The notes under the pieces were generated by a model that was given only the letters and a program-made list of their open reading frames with translations, did not search any database and had not been told where the DNA came from. Positions 1 through 5,795 of a DNA stretch of 7,219 nt are shown here, piece after piece (position 1 is the stretch's first letter; each line of letters opens with the position of its first letter). Position numbers and translations under genes: made by a program. The stretch is from Candidatus Pelearchaeum sp. (GTDB lineage Archaea > Thermoproteota > Nitrososphaeria_A > Caldarchaeales > Caldarchaeaceae), in NCBI GenBank assembly GCA_015520425.1, contig WAQC01000102.1, forward strand, positions 1 through 7,219, written 5' to 3'.

Positions 1-225
1 ATAGTCAAGCCTTACTGTGAATTTCTTGATGATTGACTGGCTCTTGAGCCGTTTTATACGTTCCTGCACGGTTGTTCTGGGCATCTTGAGCTTTGACGCC
101 AGCGTGGTTATGCTCTGGCTAGAATCCTGCAAGAGCTCCTGCAAGATGCGCTGGTCCTTCTCATCCAATTTTGCCTGCATGCTCTCGGTGTTTCTTTTCC
201 TAAAGGTCGTTAAACTTTCTTTCAT
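1..225 (-). CDS. Lrp/AsnC-family transcriptional regulator, N-terminal part (cut by window edge)
   Basis: The reverse complement from the ATG at 223-225 stays open to position 1, giving 75 codons of a longer gene. After a basic 15-residue leader, the protein reads LDEKDQRILQELLQDSSQ, then ITTLASKLKMPRTTVQERIK and RLKSQSIIKKF. This is the helix-turn-helix of Lrp/AsnC proteins: the LDxxDxxIL opening, a helix-turn-helix with MPRTTVQERIKRL as recognition helix, then the start of the linker strand. The C-terminal RAM/effector domain lies outside the window. A second ATG at 178-180 directly before LDEKD would give a more usual family start; no clear Shine-Dalgarno marks either. The gene diverges from the HMG-CoA synthase operon and shares about 77 bp of upstream DNA with it, so it may autoregulate and touch that operon; this is inference. 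The HTH identification is firm, the ligand unknown. Confidence 0.85.
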   Translation of the reverse strand, partial: MKESLTTFRKRNTESMQAKLDEKDQRILQELLQDSSQSITTLASKLKMPRTTVQERIKRLKSQSIIKKFTVRLDY

Positions 226-261
226 TCGTCAATCGTCTATAACACGGGAGACAGATAACTA

Positions 262-275
262 AATACTTTTAAAGA
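262..275. promoter_or_regulatory. TATA region between divergent Lrp-like gene and HMG-CoA synthase operon
   Basis: The AT-rich stretch AAATACTTTTAAAG reads as a TATA box on both strands. On + its centre lies about 33 nt before the ATG at 303, which predicts a start site within a few bases of that ATG; together with the lack of any Shine-Dalgarno this implies a leaderless or near-leaderless mRNA. On - (CTTTAAAAGTATTTA) the predicted start falls near 241, about 15 nt before the ATG at 225. Bidirectional use is inferred from position only. Confidence 0.5.
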
Positions 276-302
276 ATCCACCCCAACAACAAACGAGCAG
301 CC

Positions 303-1349
303 ATGCCGCAGATAAGAGACGCCGCCATCCACGGCTATGGTGGCTATGTGCCACGCCTCCGCATAAAGGCTACGGAAATCGCACGTATCTGGGGGAAGGA
401 GAGCGGCGAGGTCCCCATCAAGGAGAAGGCTGTTGCAGCGATTGACGAAGATGCTATAACTATGGCCATAGAGGCCTCCCGCTACGCCATACGTAGGGCG
501 GGAATAGACGCGGCGAGGATTGGCGCGGTGCATGTGGGGACTGAGTCCAAGCCCTACGCCGTGAAGCCCAGCGGGACGATAGTTGCAGAGGCGCTGGGAA
601 TAGGCTCTAACATAACCTCAGCGGACTATGAGTTCGCCTGCAAAGCAGGCACAGAAGCCATGCAGAGCATAATCGCTATGGTCTCTGCGGGGCGTATAGA
701 GTATGGCCTCGCCATAGGCTCCGACACAGCGCAGGGGAGGCCTGGGGACGCGCTGGAATACACAGCAGCAAGCGGCGCGGCCGCGCTGGTCATAGGGAGA
801 GAAACAAGAGACGCTATAGCGAGGTTTGAGTACTCGGTAACATATGTAACGGATACACCAGACTTCTGGCGCAGAAGCTATGAACGATTCCCCATGCATA
901 CTTCACGCTTCACGGGGGAGCCAGCATACTTCAAGCATACAGTAACGGCGGTTAAGAACCTCTTGGCGGAGAACGGCTACAGCATTAATGATTTTGATTA
1001 TTTCATCTTTCACCAGCCCAACGTCAAGTTTCCACTAACCGCCGCTAAGATACTCTCCATACCCCTGGCGAAGGTTGAGCCTGGGATAGTTTCCGACGTT
1101 GTTGGCAACACCTACGCTGCCTGCTCCATGCTGGGGCTTGTGAAGGTTCTGGACATAGCTAAGCCTGGACAGCGTATATTGATGACCTCATTCGGCTCAG
1201 GCGCGGGGAGCGATTCCTTCGTGATAACCGTTGAGGAGGGAATAGAAGAGAGGAGGGAGAGAGCTCCACCATTAGTAGCGTTTTTCAGCAGGAACAAGGT
1301 GATAGACTACGGCATGTATCTGAAGATGCGGGATAAGATAAGGGTGTAA
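303..1349 (+). CDS. Hydroxymethylglutaryl-CoA synthase (archaeal type)
   Basis: Condenses acetyl-CoA with acetoacetyl-CoA to HMG-CoA, the committed precursor of mevalonate and so of archaeal isoprenoid lipids; cytosolic. The 348-residue protein is a full-length archaeal HMGS with the thiolase fold. The catalytic triad is visible: Glu81 in VGTESKPYAVKPSGT, the nucleophile Cys113 in YEFACKAGTEAMQ, and His237 in FHQPNVKFP. The SFGSGAGSDSF glycine-rich segment (residues 296-306) closes the active site near the C-terminus. The start follows a TATA element at leaderless distance and has no Shine-Dalgarno. Thiolase begins 6 nt after the stop and a DUF35 gene follows, the order known from archaea in which the three products form one complex. 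Nothing essential is missing, so this enzyme should be active; identification is very secure. Confidence 0.96.
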   Translation: MPQIRDAAIHGYGGYVPRLRIKATEIARIWGKESGEVPIKEKAVAAIDEDAITMAIEASRYAIRRAGIDAARIGAVHVGTESKPYAVKPSGTIVAEALGIGSNITSADYEFACKAGTEAMQSIIAMVSAGRIEYGLAIGSDTAQGRPGDALEYTAASGAAALVIGRETRDAIARFEYSVTYVTDTPDFWRRSYERFPMHTSRFTGEPAYFKHTVTAVKNLLAENGYSINDFDYFIFHQPNVKFPLTAAKILSIPLAKVEPGIVSDVVGNTYAACSMLGLVKVLDIAKPGQRILMTSFGSGAGSDSFVITVEEGIEERRERAPPLVAFFSRNKVIDYGMYLKMRDKIRV

Positions 1350-1355
1350 AGGGGA

Positions 1356-2510
1356 TTGAAGAAGGTTCTCATAGCTGGATACGGCCTTACGAAGGTGGAG
1401 GAGCACTGGGATAAGAGTCTGGAGAACCTAATGGCTGAGAGCAGCCTCAAAGCCCTTGAGTACGCTGGCCTCTCGCGTGTTGATGCGGTTTACGTGGCTA
1501 ATGTGTATGGTGAGGTCTTGCAGGAGCAGGCTGTGCTTGGCTCCGTCTTGGCCGAGGAGCTGGGTATGAGCGGCGTGCAGGCTTACAGGATAGAGGCTGG
1601 AGCAGCATCTGGGATAGCTGCCGTGAAGATGGCCGCAAACGCTATACAGTCTGGAGAAGCCAACGTCGTGCTTGTAACTGGTGTTGAGAAGCTCTCAGAC
1701 GGCACGGCGGAGGAGCATCTAGCCCTCACCGCGATGGAGGAGCGGGAAGAATACACGGGCCAGATGGGCGTCCACCAAGCTGCCAGCGCAGCGCTACTAT
1801 ACAGGCTCTACCTAAGCAGGTATGGTGCTAGACAGGATGGTATAGCCCAGTTCGCCGTCATAAGCCACGAGAACGCGGCTGGTGTGGCTCACGCGCAATA
1901 CCCCTTCAAGGTGGGGCTGGACACTGTTATGAAATCACCCTACCTCTCAGAGCCTCTTCACAGGCTTGAGGCAACAGCAGTAGCGGACGGCTCCGCAGCC
2001 ATAATACTCTGCTCAGAAGACTTCGCGGCAAAGCTTGACTCACCCAAGGCGAGGCTGGCCGCGTGCAGCCTAGCGACTGACTACGTTACGCCGTTTGACA
2101 GGGAGGACCCCCTCCACTTCCAAGCCCTAGCGCGCGCTACTAACAGTGCGCTAGAGATGGCTGGCCTCTCAAGGGAGCAGATAGGCTTTCTAGAGCTTCA
2201 CGACTCCTTCTCTATAGTTGCGGCTCTCTCGCTGGAGTCGTCTGGCTTCTTCCCGCGCGGGAAGGCTGGGGAAGCGGCTCTCTCAGGAAAGCTGAGCCTT
2301 AACGGGGAGCTGCCCATAAACACCTTCGGCGGCCTCAAGGCGCGCGGCCACCCAGTAGGAGCTACGGCAATCTACCAGCTAGCCGAAGCTTACCTCCAGC
2401 TAACACACCAAGCTGGGAAGAACCAGCTAGACAACACCAAACACGCCATGGTACAGTCGCTCGCTGGCTTGGGATGCGCGGCGGCGGTATGCATCCTTGA
2501 GGAGGCATGA
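1356..2510 (+). CDS. Thiolase (acetyl-CoA acetyltransferase family, SCP2-like) lacking the usual nucleophilic Cys
   Basis: The family member in this operon normally makes acetoacetyl-CoA from two acetyl-CoA and hands it to HMG-CoA synthase. The 384-residue protein has usual family length: an N-terminal strand (KKVLIAGYGLTKVEEHWDKS), the HDSF motif at 282-285 and GGLKARGHPVGATAIYQ with His332. The nucleophile loop, usually written EAACASGG in archaeal relatives, reads EAGAASGI (80-87), so Ala83 (codon GCA) stands where Cys is expected. Cysteines at 219, 237, 374 and 379 are elsewhere in the fold; Cys374 is in the C-terminal GLGCAAAV loop. The start is TTG, chosen because it preserves the first strand, follows the HMGS stop by 6 nt and has GGGG just before it; the next in-frame ATG would remove that strand. 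Family call is secure; thiolase activity is in doubt. It could be a structural or substrate-binding partner, or use another residue. Confidence 0.92.
   Translation: MKKVLIAGYGLTKVEEHWDKSLENLMAESSLKALEYAGLSRVDAVYVANVYGEVLQEQAVLGSVLAEELGMSGVQAYRIEAGAASGIAAVKMAANAIQSGEANVVLVTGVEKLSDGTAEEHLALTAMEEREEYTGQMGVHQAASAALLYRLYLSRYGARQDGIAQFAVISHENAAGVAHAQYPFKVGLDTVMKSPYLSEPLHRLEATAVADGSAAIILCSEDFAAKLDSPKARLAACSLATDYVTPFDREDPLHFQALARATNSALEMAGLSREQIGFLELHDSFSIVAALSLESSGFFPRGKAGEAALSGKLSLNGELPINTFGGLKARGHPVGATAIYQLAEAYLQLTHQAGKNQLDNTKHAMVQSLAGLGCAAAVCILEEA
2501..2505 (+). promoter_or_regulatory. Shine-Dalgarno GGAGG for DUF35 gene
   Basis: GGAGG lies 9 nt before the ATG at 2515, inside the last codons of the thiolase gene. 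It decides the start: an in-frame TTG at 2497 would include this site within the coding region and is rejected. It also shows that internal genes of this operon use leadered, Shine-Dalgarno initiation although the first gene appears leaderless. Confidence 0.7.
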
Positions 2511-2514
2511 TACC

Positions 2515-2931
2515 ATGATGGAGTTTGGAATCAGGATACCTAGGTATTGGCGCGGCAAGCCCTTCAGGTATCGTCTTGAAGGATTTAGATGCGAGGAGTG
2601 CGGGGAGTTCCACTTCTCTCCAAGGCTTGTGTGTAGGAAATGCGGTGGAAAGAGGCTGCGCCGCGACAAGCTCTCCGAACGCGGGAGGCTCATAAGCTAT
2701 ACCGTCGTAAAATCGGCCTCACCAAGCTTTGAGGCATACACACCATACATCGTCGGTCTAATACGGACAGAGGACGGAACCACTATAGTGGGGCAGCTAA
2801 CAGACTGCGACCCAGAAGAACTGCATGAAGGCATGGAGGTGGAGGCTACGATAAGAAGGCTACAGACCGATGGTGAGAATAAGCTAATCGCTTACGGGTA
2901 TAAGTTTAGGCCAGCTATACCGCGCCCCTAA
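2515..2931 (+). CDS. DUF35 zinc-ribbon/OB-fold protein, partner of thiolase and HMG-CoA synthase
   Basis: A 138-residue two-domain protein. The N-terminal helix (FGIRIPRYWRGKPFRYRLEG) leads into a rubredoxin-like zinc ribbon with Cys26/Cys29 (CEEC) and Cys40/Cys43 (CRKC), followed by an OB-fold from about residue 55 (GRLISYTVVKSASPSFEAY to the C-terminus). In the solved archaeal thiolase/HMGS complex the DUF35 protein bridges the two enzymes and helps form a shared CoA site, so acetoacetyl-CoA is not released; that role is known for the family and inferred here from the identical gene set. It starts 4 nt after the thiolase stop, with GGAGG upstream. A second ATG at 2518 is possible. The last 17 bp overlap the end of the opposite-strand coiled-coil gene. 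Confidence 0.92.
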   Translation: MMEFGIRIPRYWRGKPFRYRLEGFRCEECGEFHFSPRLVCRKCGGKRLRRDKLSERGRLISYTVVKSASPSFEAYTPYIVGLIRTEDGTTIVGQLTDCDPEELHEGMEVEATIRRLQTDGENKLIAYGYKFRPAIPRP

Positions 2932-3733
2932 TCTTTTTCCAAAGAAGTATTATCGCGTACTCGCGTGGTATGTCGTCGCGCTCCATCAGGCGCTGCACAT
3001 CCGCAGCTAGCATGGCCTCCGCCCGCGTGCCGTGAGAGAGCACGTAGCTCTTCCTCACCTCCTCCAAAATCCTATCAGCCAACTCCCTGGCCGTGGTTAC
3101 ATCATTAATCGTGCGCGGCAGCTCCGAGACCTCGTGAATCTTCTCCTCAAGCTCCTTAATCCTGTTCCTAAGCATGCTAAGCTCCTGCCGTAGCTGGGGA
3201 ATTCTCGCTTCCAGCTCTTCCTTAAGCCCAACGTCATTCTTGCTAGAAGCCGCCTCGTCAAGTTGGCGCGTGTTAAGTTCTAGGCTCGCCCAGTAGAGGT
3301 CAACCTCAACCTTGCTGAAGCGTTCTTCAAGCTGTGCCTTAGCCTGCTCTAGGATTTCTAGGGTTCTGCGCGAGTCATTAACTATCTTGGAGCGCAGCTC
3401 GTTTAGCCTCGTTAGTATCTCTCTAATCGCGCGTGGGGAGACTGTCTCGCGTATGCATAGTTCTTGGAACTTGAAGTCCCTCTTTCTGACGTATTCTATG
3501 TTTGACTTGAGTGCCTCGTAGTGTTTGATTGCGCTTTCTACCAAAGCCTCTTCTGGAGCCTCCTCTTCCGCCGACGCTACCTCAAGCTGCGGCTCAGCCT
3601 CCTGCTGCTGTTCTTCCCGCGTCTCCACAGCCTCGCTCACAGGCTCTATGACTGGCATATCCTCGCTGGGAGGTTGGTTCTCCTGCTTCCTAGCCCCCTC
3701 TCCAGAGACTCTAACGATAATCTTACGCGGCAT
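2915..3733 (-). CDS. Unrecognised coiled-coil protein, co-transcribed with JAMM protease gene
   Basis: I do not recognise this 272-residue protein. It begins with a basic strand (MPRKIIVRVSGEGARK), continues with about 50 residues rich in Glu, Gln, Pro and Ala that look disordered, then is almost wholly helical. Residues about 171-205 (LKEELEARIPQLRQELSML onward) show clean heptads, with L/I/V spaced 3 and 4 apart. A separate C-terminal helical segment follows (about 215-272), including TRAEAMLAADVQRLMERDDI and a WKKIRGAV end. There is no signal peptide or membrane segment and one Cys. The ATG at 3733 has GGTGAGGAG just before it; a TTG at 3754, one base past the JAMM stop with GGAGGAG 7 nt upstream, would add seven residues and is nearly as good. 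Tight coupling to the JAMM gene suggests a partner, adaptor or substrate. CdvA was considered, but no PRC-barrel is present. Confidence 0.8.
   Translation of the reverse strand: MPRKIIVRVSGEGARKQENQPPSEDMPVIEPVSEAVETREEQQQEAEPQLEVASAEEEAPEEALVESAIKHYEALKSNIEYVRKRDFKFQELCIRETVSPRAIREILTRLNELRSKIVNDSRRTLEILEQAKAQLEERFSKVEVDLYWASLELNTRQLDEAASSKNDVGLKEELEARIPQLRQELSMLRNRIKELEEKIHEVSELPRTINDVTTARELADRILEEVRKSYVLSHGTRAEAMLAADVQRLMERDDIPREYAIILLWKKIRGAV
2932..2938 (+). terminator. Probable oligo-T terminator of the HMGS-thiolase-DUF35 operon
   Basis: TCTTTTT follows the DUF35 stop codon directly, a run of five T typical of archaeal factor-independent termination. It falls inside the 3' end of the convergent coiled-coil gene, where it is also coding. 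No stable hairpin is needed or seen. Assignment rests on position and T-run only. Confidence 0.45.
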
Positions 3734-3755
3734 CCGCTCCTCACCGTTTGACAAG

Positions 3756-4472
3756 CTATTGCTCCTCCCGCATCTTCGGATACTTCAGCAACTTTTTAGC
3801 TCTTTCAAAGAGGCTTGTGCCAGATATACGGGGGGCTGATTCCAAGACATCCACGGTATTACCCTCCTCACCGACCTCCTCGGACCTAGCTGGTCTCTGG
3901 AGACCGAGCTTAGAGAGTATGCGTTTCTTCTCAGGGCTTGAATCCACATCAACTATATGCCTTATGTCAAGCGTGTTGAGGCCGTATATCGTGCTCTCCA
4001 GAAGCTTCCCGCGCTGAATCCCTATAGAAACCCTAACCGAGACCACCTTACCGTCCTTGTTAATCCTGAACACCTTAAACTTGAGGCTTGATATTTTATG
4101 CGTCTTCCCATACTCCACAGGGTCTATAACCAGAGCCACAGCCTTGGGAAACATTAGCTGGTATCTCCTTTGCGTGTCTATGTCTGTTGGTGAGAGGAAT
4201 ACGTCAAAGCCTGGGTGTGAGTGGTACCAGCCGACTATGTAAAGCCCTGAGTTTGTCTGGTGGAGCCACTCAGCCACCTCAGCCATCACAGCCTCGTCTA
4301 GCTGGACGAAGGCTGGGGTACCGTGCTGCTCCCCCGTTACAGCGTCCCATATCTCAAGAACCTGGCTCTGCGCTCTCCCGACGAGGAGGCCCGCAACCTC
4401 CCTGTTAAGATTCGTGAGTGAGTGCTTGACTATCTTACCCAGAGCCAGCGGATATATGCGAGCTATCATCAC
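3756..4472 (-). CDS. JAMM/MPN+ zinc metalloprotease, Rpn11/Csn5-like (putative deubiquitinase-type isopeptidase)
   Basis: The full JAMM metal site is present in 238 residues: Glu25 in NREVAGLLVGR, then GWYHSHPGFDVFLSPTD with His84, His86, Ser94 and Asp97 (HxH-x7-S-x2-D). The stretch GWYHSHPGF..., followed by DIDTQRRYQ and AVALVIDPVEYGK, is the pattern of eukaryotic Rpn11 and closer to it than to bacterial RadC or short archaeal JAB proteins. Such enzymes cut isopeptide bonds to ubiquitin-like modifiers; here that is family inference, since no modifier gene is in the window. The MPN domain covers about residues 1-145. A tail of about 90 residues (acidic linker, then a basic end, GTSLFERAKKLLKYPKMREE) is unrecognised. 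The start is GTG at 4472 or ATG at 4469. The coiled-coil gene follows within a few bases, making a two-gene unit. Intact active site, likely catalytic. Confidence 0.92.
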   Translation of the reverse strand: MMIARIYPLALGKIVKHSLTNLNREVAGLLVGRAQSQVLEIWDAVTGEQHGTPAFVQLDEAVMAEVAEWLHQTNSGLYIVGWYHSHPGFDVFLSPTDIDTQRRYQLMFPKAVALVIDPVEYGKTHKISSLKFKVFRINKDGKVVSVRVSIGIQRGKLLESTIYGLNTLDIRHIVDVDSSPEKKRILSKLGLQRPARSEEVGEEGNTVDVLESAPRISGTSLFERAKKLLKYPKMREEQ

Positions 4473-4503
4473 CCCTAGCCTACCCCGTTGGCGCTGCGCT
4501 ATG

Positions 4504-4512
4504 TATTAAAAG
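4504..4512 (-). promoter_or_regulatory. Putative TATA box of the JAMM/coiled-coil operon
   Basis: On the minus strand CTTTTAATA is centred about 36-40 nt before the JAMM start, placing transcription onset near 4482 and leaving a leader of about 10-13 nt. The gap of 106 nt between spt5 and this gene gives room for a separate promoter. No experimental support; position and sequence only. Confidence 0.4.
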
Positions 4513-4578
4513 TTAGGCCATGTTATAAGCTATTGAGATGACTGGAGCATTTAGCCTGGTGATAACCCAGCAGTATTC

Positions 4579-5502
4579 TCAGCCCATACCGCGTGTCTTA
4601 GCCTCGTCAAGTATGCGCACAGCATCTATTGAGACGGATATGGGCAGAGGGAAAGCCGCCTCACTAAGCTCAAGCGTAATCTCGCGCTTCGGCTTGTCTA
4701 TACGCACAACCTTACCAACCATCCCCCTCAAAGGCCCAGAGACAATCTCAACAACCTGACCAGTAGTTATGACATCTATCAACGGCTTCTCAACCAGGTG
4801 CGCGGCTATCTCGTCAAACGTGACCGTTATGAGCGGCCTATTCTTAATATGCCTAATACCCTGCGAAACGGCTGCTACAGCCTCTTTATTCTTAGCCTCT
4901 ATGAAGACATAGCCCCGAACGGTGGGTAGAATCAATATTGAGGCAACGTCTATCTTCTCCCTAATCCTGAACAAGAAGTCAAAGCTCTGCTCAGTCCATC
5001 CATCACCTCCTCCACCCGTGAACGCTTTTCCTTCTGCGTATGTTTTGCTGGCAGACCTATACCATAGATAGCTTCCAGAAGTGCAGTCGGGGGCTGAGAG
5101 GACTAGGGCATAGGAGACGCCCCGCCTCACGTCTATCATAGGCTCCAGGTTGACCTCATACCAGCCAGGCTCGGAGAGGAGGAGCGGGTCATACTTAACG
5201 CCCGATATCTTGTTTTCCAGGCTTACTCCGTCTTCGCCTACTCTATAAAAATCGGCGTGAAGAGGCGCGGTCAGCTCGCCCTCGCGCCCTAGATAGAGGT
5301 AGAGCTTGGATATCGTCGTGGTTTTGGGCGCTGTGAATGTCTGGTAAGCCCTGCTCTCGGCGTTGATGCGCCAGGCCTCGGCGGGCTCGCCAGTCGTCTC
5401 AACGAGCACCTCGGTCAGACGAGCCTCAATAATACGCGCTACATTACGCTCCTGCCCAACCGTCGTCTTAACCGCGAAATACCTATACCCAGCAGAAGAC
5501 AT
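4579..5502 (-). CDS. spt5: Transcription elongation factor Spt5 with large domain inserted in NGN
   Basis: Archaeal Spt5 pairs with Spt4, clamps RNA polymerase through its NGN domain and aids processive elongation. The family is normally about 145-160 residues; this one is 307. NGN begins normally (YRYFAVKTTVGQERNVARII, residues 7-26), breaks at about residue 32, resumes at about 184 (DVASILILPTVRGYVFIEAK) and runs through GIRHIKNRPLITVTFDEIAA. A canonical KOW domain follows (GQVVEIVSGPLRGMVGKVVR, then AAFPLPISVSIDAVRIL). Everything outside the insert matches archaeal Spt5 closely, so the gene is likely functional. secE lies 63 nt upstream, the usual archaeal order, but the ribosomal protein genes that often follow are absent; a JAMM gene comes next. 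The ATG at 5502 has AGGGTAGG about 13 nt before it. AT-rich elements at 5527-5534 and 5563-5570 could give spt5 its own promoter. Confidence 0.93.
   Translation of the reverse strand: MSSAGYRYFAVKTTVGQERNVARIIEARLTEVLVETTGEPAEAWRINAESRAYQTFTAPKTTTISKLYLYLGREGELTAPLHADFYRVGEDGVSLENKISGVKYDPLLLSEPGWYEVNLEPMIDVRRGVSYALVLSAPDCTSGSYLWYRSASKTYAEGKAFTGGGGDGWTEQSFDFLFRIREKIDVASILILPTVRGYVFIEAKNKEAVAAVSQGIRHIKNRPLITVTFDEIAAHLVEKPLIDVITTGQVVEIVSGPLRGMVGKVVRIDKPKREITLELSEAAFPLPISVSIDAVRILDEAKTRGMG
4957..5406 (-). other. Inserted beta-sandwich-like domain inside the Spt5 NGN domain
   Basis: These positions encode about residues 33-182 of Spt5, absent from ordinary archaeal Spt5. The sequence is rich in beta-strand and aromatic residues: YQTFTAPKTTTISKLYLYLG, then a short-strand region, GWYEVNLEPMIDVRRGVSYA with LVLSAP, YLWYRSASKTYAEGKAF, a GGGGDGW turn and FDFLFRI. 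This order (QxFTAP..ISxLxLYL, then xxxGVxYALVLSA, YxxG.AF, W.....DFxFRI) resembles jelly-roll domains of secreted, surface or phage tail proteins. I recognise the pattern from memory, without a search. The insert is in frame at both ends and leaves clean NGN halves. It lacks intein features (no catalytic Cys/Ser at the left junction, no His-Asn at the right). Base composition resembles the neighbourhood. Confidence 0.7.
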
Positions 5503-5565
5503 CCAGTAATCAGCCTACCCTAATCGTTTATTAATTGTTATCTTGTGAGGGGCTTCTGGCTCTAT

Positions 5566-5736
5566 TTAAACGCCTCCCAACGCTATCGCCAGAAACCTGA
5601 TGATGAACGCTATAAGCCCTATGATTGCTACCCCCAGCAGCGTGATGCGCATGGATATGGAGAACTCTTCCCACGTCGGCTTCTTAGCCAGCTTTAGTAG
5701 CGTGGCCGCGGACTTCAGGAAGCTCCTCAGCCCCAA
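5566..5736 (-). CDS. secE: Protein translocase subunit SecE (Sec61-gamma homologue)
   Basis: This 56-codon gene encodes the small clamp subunit of the SecYEG/Sec61 channel. The protein opens with an amphipathic helix (GLRSFLKSAATLLKLAKKPT), has the conserved KKPTWEEFSIS hinge, then one membrane helix (about residues 30-52: RITLLGVAIIGLIAFIIRFL), ending AIALGGV. Length and layout fit archaeal SecE. The start is TTG at 5734-5736, the only in-frame start after a TGA; a downstream ATG at residue 29 would remove the conserved amphipathic part. A TATA box sits about 35 nt upstream, so the leader is about 10 nt and no Shine-Dalgarno is seen. spt5 follows 63 nt downstream, the classical secE-spt5 arrangement that supports both identifications. 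Confidence 0.9.
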   Translation of the reverse strand: MGLRSFLKSAATLLKLAKKPTWEEFSISMRITLLGVAIIGLIAFIIRFLAIALGGV

Positions 5737-5766
5737 GGGTCTTCAGCCTAGTGTGTTGGCTTGGTC

Positions 5767-5776
5767 GTATATATGG
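5767..5776 (-). promoter_or_regulatory. TATA box of the secE-spt5 operon
   Basis: On the minus strand CCATATATAC matches an archaeal TATA box. Its centre near 5771 predicts transcription onset around 5745, about 9 nt before the secE TTG codon. A perfect palindrome begins 20 bp further upstream. Confidence 0.6.
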
Positions 5777-5795
5777 TCATCCTATGCCGCGCCTC

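Noticed and set aside
2497..2514. TTG start extending the DUF35 protein by six residues
   Set aside because: The extension would contain the Shine-Dalgarno GGAGG and encode RRHDT, which is not family-like; ATG at 2515 is correctly spaced.
2915..3733. CdvA identity for the coiled-coil protein
   Set aside because: CdvA begins with a PRC-barrel; this protein starts with one short basic strand and a disordered acidic linker, and no CdvB or CdvC gene is nearby.
3525..3839. Open frames on the + strand opposite the coiled-coil and JAMM genes
   Set aside because: Cys/Ser/Leu-rich products are the shadow of Glu/Gln-rich codons on the - strand; no start signals or family pattern.
4555..4571. Short hairpin CTGG...CCAG just after the spt5 stop
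   Set aside because: The stem is about 4 bp with a mismatch; no stronger than chance.
4957..5406. Intein or mobile element as the cause of the Spt5 insert
   Set aside because: No Cys/Ser/Thr splice junction pair with terminal His-Asn, no endonuclease motifs, no terminal repeats or target duplication; the insert reads as a domain with clean junctions.
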